Positions 25,313 to 34,022 of a stretch of DNA of 64,000 nucleotides are shown here, piece by piece. The notes under the pieces were generated by a model. That model searched no databases. It worked only from the letters and a program-made list of their open reading frames with translations, and was not told the origin of the DNA. The position numbers were made by a program, and so were the translations under genes. This DNA comes from FEB-35 sp050263095 (lineage in GTDB: Bacteria; Desulfobacterota; Deferrimicrobia; Deferrimicrobiales; Deferrimicrobiaceae). The stretch covers positions 44,648 to 108,647 of the forward strand of contig JBLNEW010000071.1 in NCBI GenBank assembly GCA_050263095.1, given 5' to 3'. Within the stretch, counting starts at the first letter, position 1, and the number at the start of each line of letters is the position of its first letter.

Positions 25313-25947
25313 ACAGAAAATCGGAGCTGATCCGGCGGATCGCCGTGGCGTTGCGAGGACACGACGGCGCCAAAACCTCGTCCGGCAGGGCGGCAGGGCA
25401 TGCGGAATCATGCACACAGGCGGACGCGATCGCGCTGTTCCGGGACCGGTTCGAAGCCAACGGCGGCAATTTCATCGAAGGCCCCTCCCCGGAGGCGATC
25501 CTCCCCGCGCTCGGCGAAGCGCTCCGCCTTTCGGGAGTGGCCGGCCTGTTCTTCCCGGAAGACGACGCGGGCGCCCGCCAGGTGGCGGAGGCACTCGTTC
25601 CGTTCGGCCCGTTCACCCTGGTCTCTCCCGCCGAAGCCCTGCAGCCGTCCCCGCCGCAAACGGCGGGTTTTCAGACCGCGGATTACGCCGTCGCGGAGAC
25701 CGGTTCGATCGTCCAGACAAGCCTGGGGGGGAAAACGCTTCTGCCCGGGCTGCTGGCCGACGTTCACGTCGCGCTTGTCTCCCGGGCGGCGTTCGTGGAC
25801 CGGATGAACGATTGCATGGCGGCGCTGGCGAATGCCCCACCCCGCAACATTTCAATTCTCTCCGGGCCCAGCCGGACCGCCGACATCGAGCAGACCTTGA
25901 CCATCGGCGCGCACGGCCCCAGGAAAATGATCGCGGTGCTCATCTAG
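25300..25947 (+). CDS. lutC: L-lactate oxidation subunit LutC (LUD domain)
   Basis: A 215-residue LUD-domain protein, third subunit of the lactate-oxidising complex. Conserved segments are DYAVAETGSIVQTS, PGLLADVHVALV and LSGPSRTADIEQTLTIGAHGP. The GTG at 25300 overlaps the lutB end by 13 bp and has an AGAGAGGA site; an ATG at 25273 is an alternative start with GGAGG too close to it. Confidence 0.9.
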   Translation: MEPLDRKSELIRRIAVALRGHDGAKTSSGRAAGHAESCTQADAIALFRDRFEANGGNFIEGPSPEAILPALGEALRLSGVAGLFFPEDDAGARQVAEALVPFGPFTLVSPAEALQPSPPQTAGFQTADYAVAETGSIVQTSLGGKTLLPGLLADVHVALVSRAAFVDRMNDCMAALANAPPRNISILSGPSRTADIEQTLTIGAHGPRKMIAVLI

Positions 25948-26055
25948 TCTTGCCGGCCCATCGCCCTCAGGAAAAACAGCCAGCCGGAGATGGTGAAGCC
26001 GGAAGCCGAAACGGGGCCGCCCGTCGCAAGAGCCCGGCGTCCGCTCAACACCCTT

Positions 26056-26466
26056 CTATGGCTTTGAGCCGGATGGGCCGCGAACCTTCGTCAGGTAGTT
26101 TATGATCTCGACGGCTTCCTTGTCGGTTATGGGGCACCCGTTGACCTGCCGCATCCGCTTCACGGTCGCGGTCCATCCGCTGCGGCTCTTGGTCCTGGAG
26201 AGGGAGCGATCGAGGTCGTGGCACACCGAGCATTTCTCCTCGAACAGGGCCTTGCCCTTGCCGCCTTTGGCGTCGGCTGCCGGGGCGGCTGCGACCCCGC
26301 CGTGGTGATCGTCCCGATGCCCGCCCTCGGTAACGTCATCCGCACCGCGCCTGGCTACCTGAGTGGAAGCTATCTGCCCGGCTTCCGCGGCCCATCCCGC
26401 AATCAGAAATGCCGCAAGAACGGCAACTCCTGCGATAACTGCGAATAAACTCTTTCTTCCTTCCAT
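26056..26466 (-). CDS. Small monohaem cytochrome c, membrane-anchored
   Basis: A 136-residue exported cytochrome. A hydrophobic N-terminal segment (about 6-26) acts as signal or anchor, a His/Ala-rich linker follows, and one haem site CSVCH appears in GKALFEEKCSVCH. The Met ligand is probably in the RMRQVNGCP region. ATG 26466 has GGAGG 6 nt upstream. It is homologous to the next gene on the strand, suggesting a tandem duplication. Partner unknown; the neighbouring lut genes make a respiratory role plausible. Confidence 0.8.
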   Translation of the reverse strand: MEGRKSLFAVIAGVAVLAAFLIAGWAAEAGQIASTQVARRGADDVTEGGHRDDHHGGVAAAPAADAKGGKGKALFEEKCSVCHDLDRSLSRTKSRSGWTATVKRMRQVNGCPITDKEAVEIINYLTKVRGPSGSKP

Positions 26467-26488
26467 TGCCGCCTCCGCGCCTAATGGG

Positions 26489-26803
26489 TTACTTGGCACC
26501 GTGTTCCGAAGCGAGGAACTCGACTATCTTGGCCGCGTCCGCGTCGGAGATCCAGTCCGCCTTCTTGCCCTGCATGTCCTTCACGATCGAGATCCACTTT
26601 TCCTTGTTCTCCTTGCGCACGGTCGCTCGGTCGAGGCCGTGGCAGACGCCGCACTTCTGCTCGAACAGCGCCTTTCCCTCTGCCGCAGCGGATACCGCCG
26701 GAGGCGGCGCCGCAGGCTTGGGGGGCTCTGATTTGGCGCAACCCAGAGCAAAAACCGCAAGGGACAGGACGATCGCGGACGCAATGCCTGAGCGGATAAG
26801 CAT
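26489..26803 (-). CDS. Small monohaem cytochrome c lipoprotein
   Basis: A 104-residue lipoprotein: signal ending LGC (lipidated Cys about 22), a Pro/Ala-rich linker, then one haem site CGVCH in GKALFEQKCGVCHGLDR and a probable Met ligand in VKDMQGKKADW. AAGGAGG precedes the ATG. First of two tandem related cytochromes, divergent from the ttuB-like gene. Confidence 0.85.
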   Translation of the reverse strand: MLIRSGIASAIVLSLAVFALGCAKSEPPKPAAPPPAVSAAAEGKALFEQKCGVCHGLDRATVRKENKEKWISIVKDMQGKKADWISDADAAKIVEFLASEHGAK

Positions 26804-26879
26804 CTGGAAAATCCTCCTTGGAGAAGCAAAATTTGCCTTATCTTACCCCCCCCTTCCGAGGTACACAACTGTTTCCGTG

Positions 26880-26885
26880 TATAAT
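26880..26885 (+). promoter_or_regulatory. -10 box TATAAT of the ttuB-ttuA-trmI unit
   Basis: TATAAT ends 8 nt before ATG 26894, giving a leaderless or nearly leaderless transcript. The GGTGG before the ATG is only a weak ribosome site. Confidence 0.45.
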
Positions 26886-26893
26886 CGGTGGAC

Positions 26894-27091
26894 ATGATAC
26901 TCGTACGCATCCCTCAGAAGAATAAAGAGATTGAAGTCCCCGGCCCAAGGATGGTCGCGGATATCCTGGCTGCGGCGGGGATCCGCCCCACAACCGTAAT
27001 CGTCACGCAGGGTAAGAGGCTGCTGACCCGGGACCAGCGCGTCGCGGACGGAGAAACGATCGACATCCTGTCCGTCGTGTCGGGCGGGTAG
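26894..27091 (+). CDS. ThiS/MoaD-like ubiquitin-fold sulphur carrier (TtuB-like)
   Basis: A 65-residue beta-grasp protein ending in the diagnostic Gly-Gly (SVVSGG), the C-terminus that is adenylated and thiocarboxylated in sulphur carriers. It sits 5 bp before a TtuA-like tRNA thiolase, which suggests a TtuB-type role rather than thiamine or molybdopterin synthesis. A GTG at 26888 could add two residues. No E1-like activating enzyme is encoded in the window. Confidence 0.8.
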   Translation: MILVRIPQKNKEIEVPGPRMVADILAAAGIRPTTVIVTQGKRLLTRDQRVADGETIDILSVVSGG

Positions 27092-27096
27092 CTTCC

Positions 27097-28032
27097 GTGA
27101 AGTGCAAAAGATGCCGGAAAACCGAGGCCGCGGTCGAACTGCCGAGCCACAACTCCGCGTTTTGCCCCGATTGCTTCTTCCTGTTCTTCCGAAGGCAGGT
27201 CACGGAAGGAATCAGGAAGCCCTCCCTCCTGTCCTCCGATGACCGGGTGCTCGTCTGCGTATCGGGCGGGAAAGACAGCCTGGTGTTGTGGGACATCCTG
27301 ATGGAACTCGGGTATCGTACGGAAGGGCTCCACATAAACCTGGGAATCGATGGGTACTCCTCCCGATCCCTCGAGAAGGTGACGGCCTACGCGGCCGCCC
27401 GCGGGAAGGTACCGATCGTGGTGGACCTGCATGCGGAGGGGATCCCTATCCCGGAGGCGGCCAAGCGGACGCAAAAGGAGGAATGTTCGGTCTGCGGCAC
27501 GGTGAAACGATACTTCTTCAACCGTGTCGCCGCCCGGTCGGGATTCACGGTCGTCGCAACGGGGCACAACCTCGACGACGAGGCTGCGCGATTGCTCGGC
27601 AACCTGCTCCACTGGGACCGGGAACGCCTTTCACGCCAGAACCCGCTGCTCCCCGAAGGACCGGAGGGGCTCGTACGGAAGGTCAAGCCGCTGTGGCGCG
27701 TAAGCGAGATGGAGACCGCCTCCTACGGCTTTCTTAAAGGCATCGATTACGTTACCGAAGAGTGCCCTTTGAGCCTCGACGCCACCTCGCTCGTGTACAA
27801 GGAGGCCCTCTCGCTGATCGAGGAGGAGATGCCGGGAACGCGCCGCCGTTTCTACCAGGGCTTTCTCCAACAGGGCCATGGCGACCCCGCAGCGACAGGC
27901 GCCGCCGGCGTAACGGATGGGAAGACGCCCGGGAATTGCGTCGCCTGCGGGGCGCCTGCGTACACGGAAACATGCGGCTACTGCCGCATGAAGGAACGCG
28001 TTAACAAGGCACGGGGACGTAAACGTCCATGA
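27097..28032 (+). CDS. TtuA/Ncs6-type tRNA 2-thiolation enzyme
   Basis: A 311-residue PP-loop thiolase. The order is N-terminal zinc finger (CKRC...CPDC), ATP-binding SGGKDS (about residue 55), the Fe-S cysteines in CSVCG (about 132) and EECPLS (about 222), and a C-terminal zinc finger (CVACG...CGYC). The two zinc fingers separate TtuA/Ncs6 from TtcA. In Thermus the homologue makes 2-thioribothymidine at tRNA position 54, using TtuB. It starts with GTG, 5 bp after the TtuB-like gene. Target base here is inferred. Confidence 0.85.
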   Translation: MKCKRCRKTEAAVELPSHNSAFCPDCFFLFFRRQVTEGIRKPSLLSSDDRVLVCVSGGKDSLVLWDILMELGYRTEGLHINLGIDGYSSRSLEKVTAYAAARGKVPIVVDLHAEGIPIPEAAKRTQKEECSVCGTVKRYFFNRVAARSGFTVVATGHNLDDEAARLLGNLLHWDRERLSRQNPLLPEGPEGLVRKVKPLWRVSEMETASYGFLKGIDYVTEECPLSLDATSLVYKEALSLIEEEMPGTRRRFYQGFLQQGHGDPAATGAAGVTDGKTPGNCVACGAPAYTETCGYCRMKERVNKARGRKRP

Positions 28033-28048
28033 TTCCAGGGAGCGGAAG

Positions 28049-28840
28049 ATGAGCGGACGCAATCCCAGGGGGCCGTTGCAGCCGGGCGAGGAAGTCATCC
28101 TGATCGACCCCAAGGGGGAGGAACATCTTTTCGCGCTGACGCCGGGTAAGCCCTTCGGAACGCACCGGGGAAACATCCTTCACGACGACATCATCGGCAA
28201 GCCGGACGGGAGCCGCGTATGGACGGCCCGCGGGGCCGAGTACCGCGTCTTCCGGCCAACCTTCAACCAGTTCATCCTCAACCTCAAGCGGCACGCCCAG
28301 ATAATTTACCCCAAGGACATCGGGCCCATCCTGCTGTGGGCGGACATTTTCCCGGGCGCGACGGTGCTGGAAGCAGGGATCGGCTGGGGAGCGCTGTCGA
28401 TAAAGCTGCTGGAAGCGGTAGGGCAGGCGGGGAGGCTCGTTTCCTACGAGGTGCGCGATGACTTCGCGGAGAGCGGGAAGAAGACGGTAATCCGATTCCT
28501 CGGGGAGTGCCCGAACCTGGAGATAAAGGTGCGCGACATTTACGAGGGGATCGAGGAAAAGGATGTTGACCGGATCGTCCTCGATCTGCCCGAGCCGTGG
28601 CGCGTCGTTCCGCATGTCCCGGAAGCGCTGGCGCCCGGAGGCATTGTTCTTTCCTACCTTCCTTCCACACTGCAGGTAAAACAGATGGTCGACGCGCTGG
28701 TCGCTCAGGGCTCCTTCACGGAGCCCGAGGTCTTCGAGGTAATCCACCGCCCCTGGCACGTCAAGGGGCAATCCGTCCGCCCCGTCCAGTGGATGTTCTC
28801 GCACTCGGCCTTCATCGTAGTCGGCAGAAAAATCACTTGA
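28049..28840 (+). CDS. trmI: tRNA (adenine-58-N1)-methyltransferase TrmI
   Basis: A 263-residue SAM methyltransferase making m1A58 in the T-loop of tRNA. An N-terminal beta domain precedes the Rossmann domain, with SAM motif VLEAGIGWGALSIKL (about 105), LVSYEVRDDFA and the catalytic-site motif VLDLPEPW. It is 16 bp after the ttuA-like gene; m1A58 is known to promote thiolation of position 54 in Thermus, so the cluster is functionally coherent. Confidence 0.92.
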   Translation: MSGRNPRGPLQPGEEVILIDPKGEEHLFALTPGKPFGTHRGNILHDDIIGKPDGSRVWTARGAEYRVFRPTFNQFILNLKRHAQIIYPKDIGPILLWADIFPGATVLEAGIGWGALSIKLLEAVGQAGRLVSYEVRDDFAESGKKTVIRFLGECPNLEIKVRDIYEGIEEKDVDRIVLDLPEPWRVVPHVPEALAPGGIVLSYLPSTLQVKQMVDALVAQGSFTEPEVFEVIHRPWHVKGQSVRPVQWMFSHSAFIVVGRKIT

Positions 28841-28878
28841 GCCCAGGGACGCGCCTGAACTTCAAGAACGTCCATTAC

Positions 28879-29301
28879 TTAATCTTCTTCGGCGCGTCTC
28901 CTGTTTCTTCTCTCGTTCGGGTCCGCTTTTCTATCCTGTCTCACCCGCGCGGATTTCTTCCTGCTCGAGTATACGTTCACTCTGTCCTCATCTTCATGGG
29001 CTTTCATCTCGACGGGGGGGGGACCGGCGACGGAAGCGGCACCGTACGCGGTCGGGGTGGGCGGGAGAGCGGTTGCAGCCGCGGGCGCGGCATTGTCGGT
29101 CCCGGTGGGCTTCACAGGCTGGGGCGCCGGCGCTTTGCTCGATGCGGGAATTTCAACGGCGGGCCCGGCCGGAAGCGGTGCGTTCTCCGTCGAAGGATCG
29201 CCGGTCCTATCGGAGGGCGAGAAGTAGAGGTATGAGCCGTAGGCGATCAGAAAAAAGGATGCGCATCCCGCCATCGATGCGTACAACGTCTCTCTTTTCA
29301 T
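28879..29301 (-). CDS. Hypothetical single-pass membrane protein
   Basis: A 140-residue protein of unknown function. A hydrophobic segment (about residues 8-26) is followed by a Pro/Ala-rich low-complexity region (about 35-95) and a highly basic, Arg/Lys-rich tail. ATG 29301 has AGGAG upstream and lies 19 bp after the epimerase gene, so it probably belongs to that operon. The earlier open frame overlaps the epimerase and is ignored. Confidence 0.55.
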   Translation of the reverse strand: MKRETLYASMAGCASFFLIAYGSYLYFSPSDRTGDPSTENAPLPAGPAVEIPASSKAPAPQPVKPTGTDNAAPAAATALPPTPTAYGAASVAGPPPVEMKAHEDEDRVNVYSSRKKSARVRQDRKADPNERRNRRRAEED

Positions 29302-29320
29302 TGCGGCTCCTGGCGCCGAC

Positions 29321-30271
29321 CTATCGACCGACGCCCCGGAAGTGGTCGAAAGTGCGGGAGAGGCCGGCCGAAAAGGCGACCTTCGGCGAATACCCGAGCC
29401 GGCTCTGCGCCATGGAGATGTCGGCAAGGGAATCGCGAACGTCGCCGGGCCGTGGAGGCTCGAATTTCGGGGGCACCCGCCGCGCCGCCAGCCCGTAAAC
29501 GGATTCAAGGATATCCAGCAGCGAAATCCTCTCCCCGCAAGCGATATTATACACCTTGCCGCACACCGTCCGGGGAGCGCGGCAGGCGCAAAGGTTGGCC
29601 TCCACCACGTTGTCTATGTATGTGAAATCCCGGGTCTGGAGGCCGTCCCCGTACACGGTCGGCTCAATGCCGGAAAGCACGCACGCTATGAACCGCGGTA
29701 TTACCGCCGCGTACGTCGACGTCGGGTCCTGGCGGGGGCCGAACACGTTGAAGTAGCGGAGCGACACAGTCTCCAGGCCGTAAACTTCGTGGAAGATCCG
29801 CATGTAGTGCTCGCCCGCCAGCTTTTGCGCGGCGTAGGGGCTCTTCGGATTGGGCGTCATCGATTCCCGCTTGGGAAGCTCGGGCGTGTCCCCGTAGGCG
29901 GAGGAGGAGGCTGCGAATACGACTCGACGGACACCGGCGTCACGGGCCGCGATCAGCATGTTGACCGTGCCCCCCACGTTGATGTCGTTCGTGAGGGCGG
30001 GGTCCGCCACCGAGCGGGGGACCGACGGCAGCGCGCCCTGATGGAGGACGTACTCGACCCCTTCCGCCGCCTTGCGCACGGCCGCCATGTCCCGAAGATC
30101 GCCTTCGATAAGTTCGAACGCCCCGCCGAACTTTTCGGCAAACCCTGCAAGGTTCGCGCGCTTGCCCGTCAGGAAGTTGTCCAGAACGCGCACCCGGTTC
30201 CCGGCGGATAAAAGGGATTCGGCAAGGTTCGATCCGATGAATCCGGCCCCGCCGGTTACAAGGTAGGACAT
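29321..30271 (-). CDS. UDP-N-acetylhexosamine 4-epimerase (WbpP/TviC-like SDR)
   Basis: A 316-residue extended SDR. NAD motif TGGAGFIGSNL, SSSAYGDTPELPK, and catalytic YAAQK (Tyr/Lys) are present, with FNVFGPRQDPTSTYAAVIP and GDGLQTRDFTYIDN further on, a pattern of the WbpP-type UDP-GlcNAc/GlcNAcA C4-epimerases. It follows a WbpA/TviB-type dehydrogenase by 12 bp. The pair would give UDP-GalNAc or UDP-GalNAcA for glycan synthesis. Exact substrate is inferred. Confidence 0.85.
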   Translation of the reverse strand: MSYLVTGGAGFIGSNLAESLLSAGNRVRVLDNFLTGKRANLAGFAEKFGGAFELIEGDLRDMAAVRKAAEGVEYVLHQGALPSVPRSVADPALTNDINVGGTVNMLIAARDAGVRRVVFAASSSAYGDTPELPKRESMTPNPKSPYAAQKLAGEHYMRIFHEVYGLETVSLRYFNVFGPRQDPTSTYAAVIPRFIACVLSGIEPTVYGDGLQTRDFTYIDNVVEANLCACRAPRTVCGKVYNIACGERISLLDILESVYGLAARRVPPKFEPPRPGDVRDSLADISMAQSRLGYSPKVAFSAGLSRTFDHFRGVGR

Positions 30272-30283
30272 CCGCCCTCCGGC

Positions 30284-31600
30284 TCAGAGTTTTATGACTT
30301 TGCCGCCGTTGCGTCCCTTGAGGGCGTTGCGGGTGTCGACCACCACCCTGGATTCGCGTGCGACCAGCTTGTAATCGAACAGATCGTGGTCGGTCACGAG
30401 AACGACGCAGTCGGCCTTTCGCAGCGCCGCCGCCGAAAACTTCTCCGCCTTCAGCCTGATCCCGTGCTCGGCCAGCACCGGGACGTACGGGTCGCAATAG
30501 GAAAGCTTCGCCCCCTTTTTCGACAGCAGCTGCAGTATGTCCAGCGCCGGAGACTCCCGCACGTCGCTGATGTTCTTCTTGTACGCAACGCCAAGGACAA
30601 GGATCCTGGCGCCGTTGACCGATTTCCTGAACCGGTTGAGCGCATCGCCGACCTTGCCGACGACGAAATGGGGCATCTGCCCGTTTATAACGCCCGCGAG
30701 CTCGATGAAGCGCGCTTCGAACCCGAACTGCTTCGCCTTCCACGACAGGTAGAACGGGTCCAGCGGGATGCAGTGCCCGCCGATGCCCGGGCCCGGATAG
30801 AACGGCATGAATCCGAACGGCTTGGTCTTGGCTGCGTCGATCACTTCCCAGACGTCTATCCCCATGCGGTCGCACATGAGCGCGATCTCGTTTACCAGTC
30901 CTATGTTCACCGAGCGGAACGTATTCTCGAGGAGCTTGACCGTCTCCGCCACGGTGGCGCAGGAAACGGGATGGACGTTTTCGAGCACGCCGTCGTACAG
31001 CGCCGCGGCCACCTTTGAGCACCTCGGCGTAACGCCTCCCACCACCTTCGGTATGTTCTTCGTCGTGTACATGGAGTTACCGGGATCGACGCGCTCCGGC
31101 GAGAAGGCCAGGAAGATGTCCCGCCCGACCTTGAGGCCGTCCTTCTCGAACATCGGAGCGAGCACCTCCACGGTGGTCCCCGGGTATGTGGTGCTCTCAA
31201 GGACGATCAGCATGTTCTTGTGGATGTACTTCGCAACCTGCTCGGCGGCGTTCACGATGTAGGACAGGTCGGGATCCTTCGTCTTGCGCAACGGCGTGGG
31301 GACGCAGATGTTGACGGTGTCCGCCTCGGCCAACGCCGAGAAATCGGAGGTCGCCCGCAGCAGACCGGCTGCCACGGCGTCCCGGATCGCATCGGATGGA
31401 ATATCGCCGATATAGGACTTTCCAGCGCGAAGTTGCCTGACCTTCGATCCGTCCACGTCGATGCCGATCACCTGAATGCCTGCGCCGGCATATTCCACGG
31501 CCAGCGGCAGCCCCACGTACCCCAGTCCGATCACGGCGGCCGTGAAGTTTTTCCGCTTCAGCCTGGCTAAAAGGTCGCCATGTTCTTCCGCTCCGGGCAT
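30284..31600 (-). CDS. Nucleotide sugar dehydrogenase (UDP-GlcNAc 6-dehydrogenase, WbpA/TviB-like)
   Basis: A 438-residue dehydrogenase. The N-terminal Rossmann motif VIGLGYVGLPLAVEYA, SVNIGLVNE, the active-site Cys in PGIGGHCIPLDPFYLSW and the C-terminal VAYKKNISDVRESPAL match the UDP-GlcNAc/ManNAc dehydrogenase branch rather than UDP-glucose dehydrogenase. ATG 31600 has GAGGAGG 10 nt upstream; the frame extends to 31642. It oxidises C6 to the uronic acid with two NAD. Confidence 0.88.
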   Translation of the reverse strand: MPGAEEHGDLLARLKRKNFTAAVIGLGYVGLPLAVEYAGAGIQVIGIDVDGSKVRQLRAGKSYIGDIPSDAIRDAVAAGLLRATSDFSALAEADTVNICVPTPLRKTKDPDLSYIVNAAEQVAKYIHKNMLIVLESTTYPGTTVEVLAPMFEKDGLKVGRDIFLAFSPERVDPGNSMYTTKNIPKVVGGVTPRCSKVAAALYDGVLENVHPVSCATVAETVKLLENTFRSVNIGLVNEIALMCDRMGIDVWEVIDAAKTKPFGFMPFYPGPGIGGHCIPLDPFYLSWKAKQFGFEARFIELAGVINGQMPHFVVGKVGDALNRFRKSVNGARILVLGVAYKKNISDVRESPALDILQLLSKKGAKLSYCDPYVPVLAEHGIRLKAEKFSAAALRKADCVVLVTDHDLFDYKLVARESRVVVDTRNALKGRNGGKVIKL

Positions 31601-31696
31601 CGCCTGGAAACCTCCTCGCATGAATCTAGGGAAAAAACCCACCGAAACGGGACGACCCGGATCCCCGTGGGCACATTTATATGAATGTATCGGATG

Positions 31697-32671
31697 CTAA
31701 GCGGATTTCAACTTCTTTATCTCGGAAATCATCTCGGGAACGGCCTTGAACAGGTCGGCCACCAGCCCGTAGTCGGCCACCTGGAAGATCGGCGCCTCCT
31801 CGTCCTTGTTGATCGCCACGATCACCTTGCTGTCCTTCATCCCCGCGAGATGCTGAATGGCCCCGGATATCCCCAGCGCGATGTACAGCTCGGGCGCCAC
31901 GATCTTTCCGGTCTGCCCCACCTGCCAGTCGTTTGGCGCCCACCCGGCGTCCACCGCCGCGCGCGAGGCGCCGATCGCCGCGTGGAACAGGTCGGCCAGT
32001 TCCTCCACCATCTTGAAGTTCTCCTGCGCCTTGATGCCGCGTCCCGCCGAAACGATCACGCTTGCATCGGTGAGTTCGGGGCGCTCGGACTTTGTCTCCT
32101 GCCGGGAAACGAAAGCGCTGCCTCCCGCTTCCGCGGATACGGACACCTTCTCCACCGGGGCCTTTGCGCCGGCCGCCGGCGCCGGGTCGAAAGCCGTCTG
32201 CCGCACGGTGAACAGCAGAGGGCTCCCGGACATTTCAACCGTCGCGATCGCGTTGCCCGCATACATCGGGCGCATGACGCGAAGCTTGTCTCCGTCCTTC
32301 GAAAGGCCGACGATGTCGCTGGCAAGCGGGGCGTCGAGCAGGCCGGACAGGCGCGGCATGAAATCCTTGCCGAACGTCGACGCCGGGGCGAACACGGCGC
32401 CGTATCCCTTTTCCTTGACCACCCCGGCCACCGCAGGCGCATGTGTCACCGCGAGGTATTTCGCGAATGCCGCGCCCTCGCCCAGGAGCACCTTGCGAAC
32501 GCCGCAGGCCGCCACCGTGTCAGCCACCGCGCCGGCGTCGTCTCCCAGGACCAGCGCGTCGACCTCGCCTCCGGCAAGGCCGGCGTAGGCCTTCGCCGCG
32601 GTTATCGTCGCCAGGGTCGTTTTCCTGAAGACGCCTTCCTGGTGCTCGGCCACCACAAGTATGTCCGCCAT
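31697..32671 (-). CDS. etfA: Electron transfer flavoprotein alpha subunit
   Basis: A 324-residue FAD-binding subunit. The N-terminal domain starts ADILVVAEHQEG. The C-terminal FAD signature has VGQTGKIVAPELYIALGISG and INKDEEAPIFQVADYGLV. ATG 32671 follows a GGGAGG site; upstream frame is not needed. It pairs with etfB upstream. No acyl-CoA dehydrogenase or ETF dehydrogenase is adjacent, so the electron source is unclear. Confidence 0.95.
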   Translation of the reverse strand: MADILVVAEHQEGVFRKTTLATITAAKAYAGLAGGEVDALVLGDDAGAVADTVAACGVRKVLLGEGAAFAKYLAVTHAPAVAGVVKEKGYGAVFAPASTFGKDFMPRLSGLLDAPLASDIVGLSKDGDKLRVMRPMYAGNAIATVEMSGSPLLFTVRQTAFDPAPAAGAKAPVEKVSVSAEAGGSAFVSRQETKSERPELTDASVIVSAGRGIKAQENFKMVEELADLFHAAIGASRAAVDAGWAPNDWQVGQTGKIVAPELYIALGISGAIQHLAGMKDSKVIVAINKDEEAPIFQVADYGLVADLFKAVPEMISEIKKLKSA

Positions 32672-32706
32672 CCCGTTTATCCTCCCCCATGAATAACTTA
32701 AAGGCC

Positions 32707-32718
32707 CGGGAACGTTCC
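32707..32718. promoter_or_regulatory. Perfect 12-bp palindrome between etfB and etfA
   Basis: GGGAACGTTCCC lies in the unusually long (89-bp) etfB-etfA gap, 35 bp upstream of etfA. A second palindrome, GTTTTTAAAAAC (33544-33555), lies 30 bp upstream of etfB. They may be operators or simply chance palindromes. Confidence 0.3.
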
Positions 32719-32760
32719 CCAACTTTCGGATTCAACGTTAAAAACGTCCCCGGGGTAAAG

Positions 32761-33513
32761 TTACAGGACCTTCGCCTCGTTTTTCAGCTTGGCCACCAGC
32801 TCGGCGACGTCGGCCACCTTCCTCCCGCCGGCCCGCTCCTTGGGCGGCGCAAGAGAAAGCAGCCGTACCTTCGGCGCGGCGTCGACCCCCAGCGAAGCGG
32901 CGGGGACTACCTTCATCTCCTTCTTCTTCGCTTTCATGATCCCGGGGAGCGACGCGTAGCGGGGCTCGTTCAGCCGAAGATCGGTCGTCACCACGCAGGG
33001 AAGCGTCACCTCGATCGTCTCCAGTCCGCCGTCCACCTCCCGTGTGACGTGCGCCTTCTTGCTGTCTGACACGAATTCCACCTTCGAGGCGAACGTCGCC
33101 TGGGGCCAGGAAAGCAGCGCCGCGAGGATCTGCCCCACCTGGTTGCTGTCGTCGTCGACCGCCTGCTTCCCCATCAGAACCAGGTCGGGCTTCTCCTGCC
33201 CGACTATCCTGGCCATGTGCTTGGCCACGGCGAGGCAGTCCAGCCCTTTATCCGCCTCCACCAGAATCGCCCGGTCCGCGCCCATCGCCAGCGCGGTGCG
33301 CACCTGCTGCTCGCCCTCCCTGGGCCCGACCGTGAGGACCGCCACCTCGCCGCCCTGCTTCTCCTTGATCCGCAGCGCTTCCTCCACGGCTATCTCGCAG
33401 AACGGGTTGATGACCATCTTGATGTTATCCAGGTTGATCCCGCTGCCGTCCGGCCTGATCTTCACCTTCTCGTCCGGATTGGGGACGGGCTTGATCGCCA
33501 CCAGAATCTTCAC
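32761..33513 (-). CDS. etfB: Electron transfer flavoprotein beta subunit
   Basis: A 250-residue ETF beta subunit: KILVAIKPVPNPDEKV at the N-terminus, NPFCEIAVEEALRIKE, MGKQAVDDDSNQVGQ and the DLRLNEPRYASLPGIMKAKKK signature near residue 185. First gene of an etfBA pair inserted among sugar genes. Confidence 0.95.
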   Translation of the reverse strand: MKILVAIKPVPNPDEKVKIRPDGSGINLDNIKMVINPFCEIAVEEALRIKEKQGGEVAVLTVGPREGEQQVRTALAMGADRAILVEADKGLDCLAVAKHMARIVGQEKPDLVLMGKQAVDDDSNQVGQILAALLSWPQATFASKVEFVSDSKKAHVTREVDGGLETIEVTLPCVVTTDLRLNEPRYASLPGIMKAKKKEMKVVPAASLGVDAAPKVRLLSLAPPKERAGGRKVADVAELVAKLKNEAKVL

Positions 33514-33605
33514 GCCGCACCTCCGCGGTGATTGAGTCCGAAGGTTTTTAAAAACATGGGGATGATACCGGATCGCGCCGGATGAATCAATATAATAATG
33601 AATGG

Positions 33606-33983
33606 CTATTCAGTAAGCAGAAAAGGGAGCAGGAGCGGGACGAAAACCGAGAACAGGGCGCCGGCCCCGCCGCCGGCGGCGTCCGCGATCCAGTCGAAAA
33701 ATTCCGTCGATCGCCCGGGGATCCAGTGCTGGTGGGCCTCGTCCACGGCGCCGACAAAAGCCGTGAAGAGCAGGGCAACCAGGGCCGCCCTGCCAGGCGG
33801 ACTGCCGGAGGCTCTGCGCCACAAGGCGCAGAGGAAACCCATGACGCCGTAGAAGCAGAAGTGCGCGATCTTGTCGGCGTAAGGCAGCGGGACATCCACC
33901 CGCGTGTGGGGAACGGATGTCAACAGAAAGGTGAAAGCCACCCAGATGAACAGCAGCGCCAGGTATGTCCTTCTACGGATCAT
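33606..33983 (-). CDS. VanZ-like membrane protein
   Basis: A 125-residue protein with four hydrophobic segments and the VanZ-family features ADKIAHFCFYGVMGF and DEAHQHWIPGRSTEFFDWIADAAG. VanZ-like proteins occur often in surface polysaccharide loci, but their biochemical role is unknown. It follows rmlB by 39 bp on the same strand. Confidence 0.8.
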   Translation of the reverse strand: MIRRRTYLALLFIWVAFTFLLTSVPHTRVDVPLPYADKIAHFCFYGVMGFLCALWRRASGSPPGRAALVALLFTAFVGAVDEAHQHWIPGRSTEFFDWIADAAGGGAGALFSVFVPLLLPFLLTE

Positions 33984-34022
33984 GAGTCGAGGGGGGTAAA
34001 GTTTCTTGAGGCGCCCTTGTTT

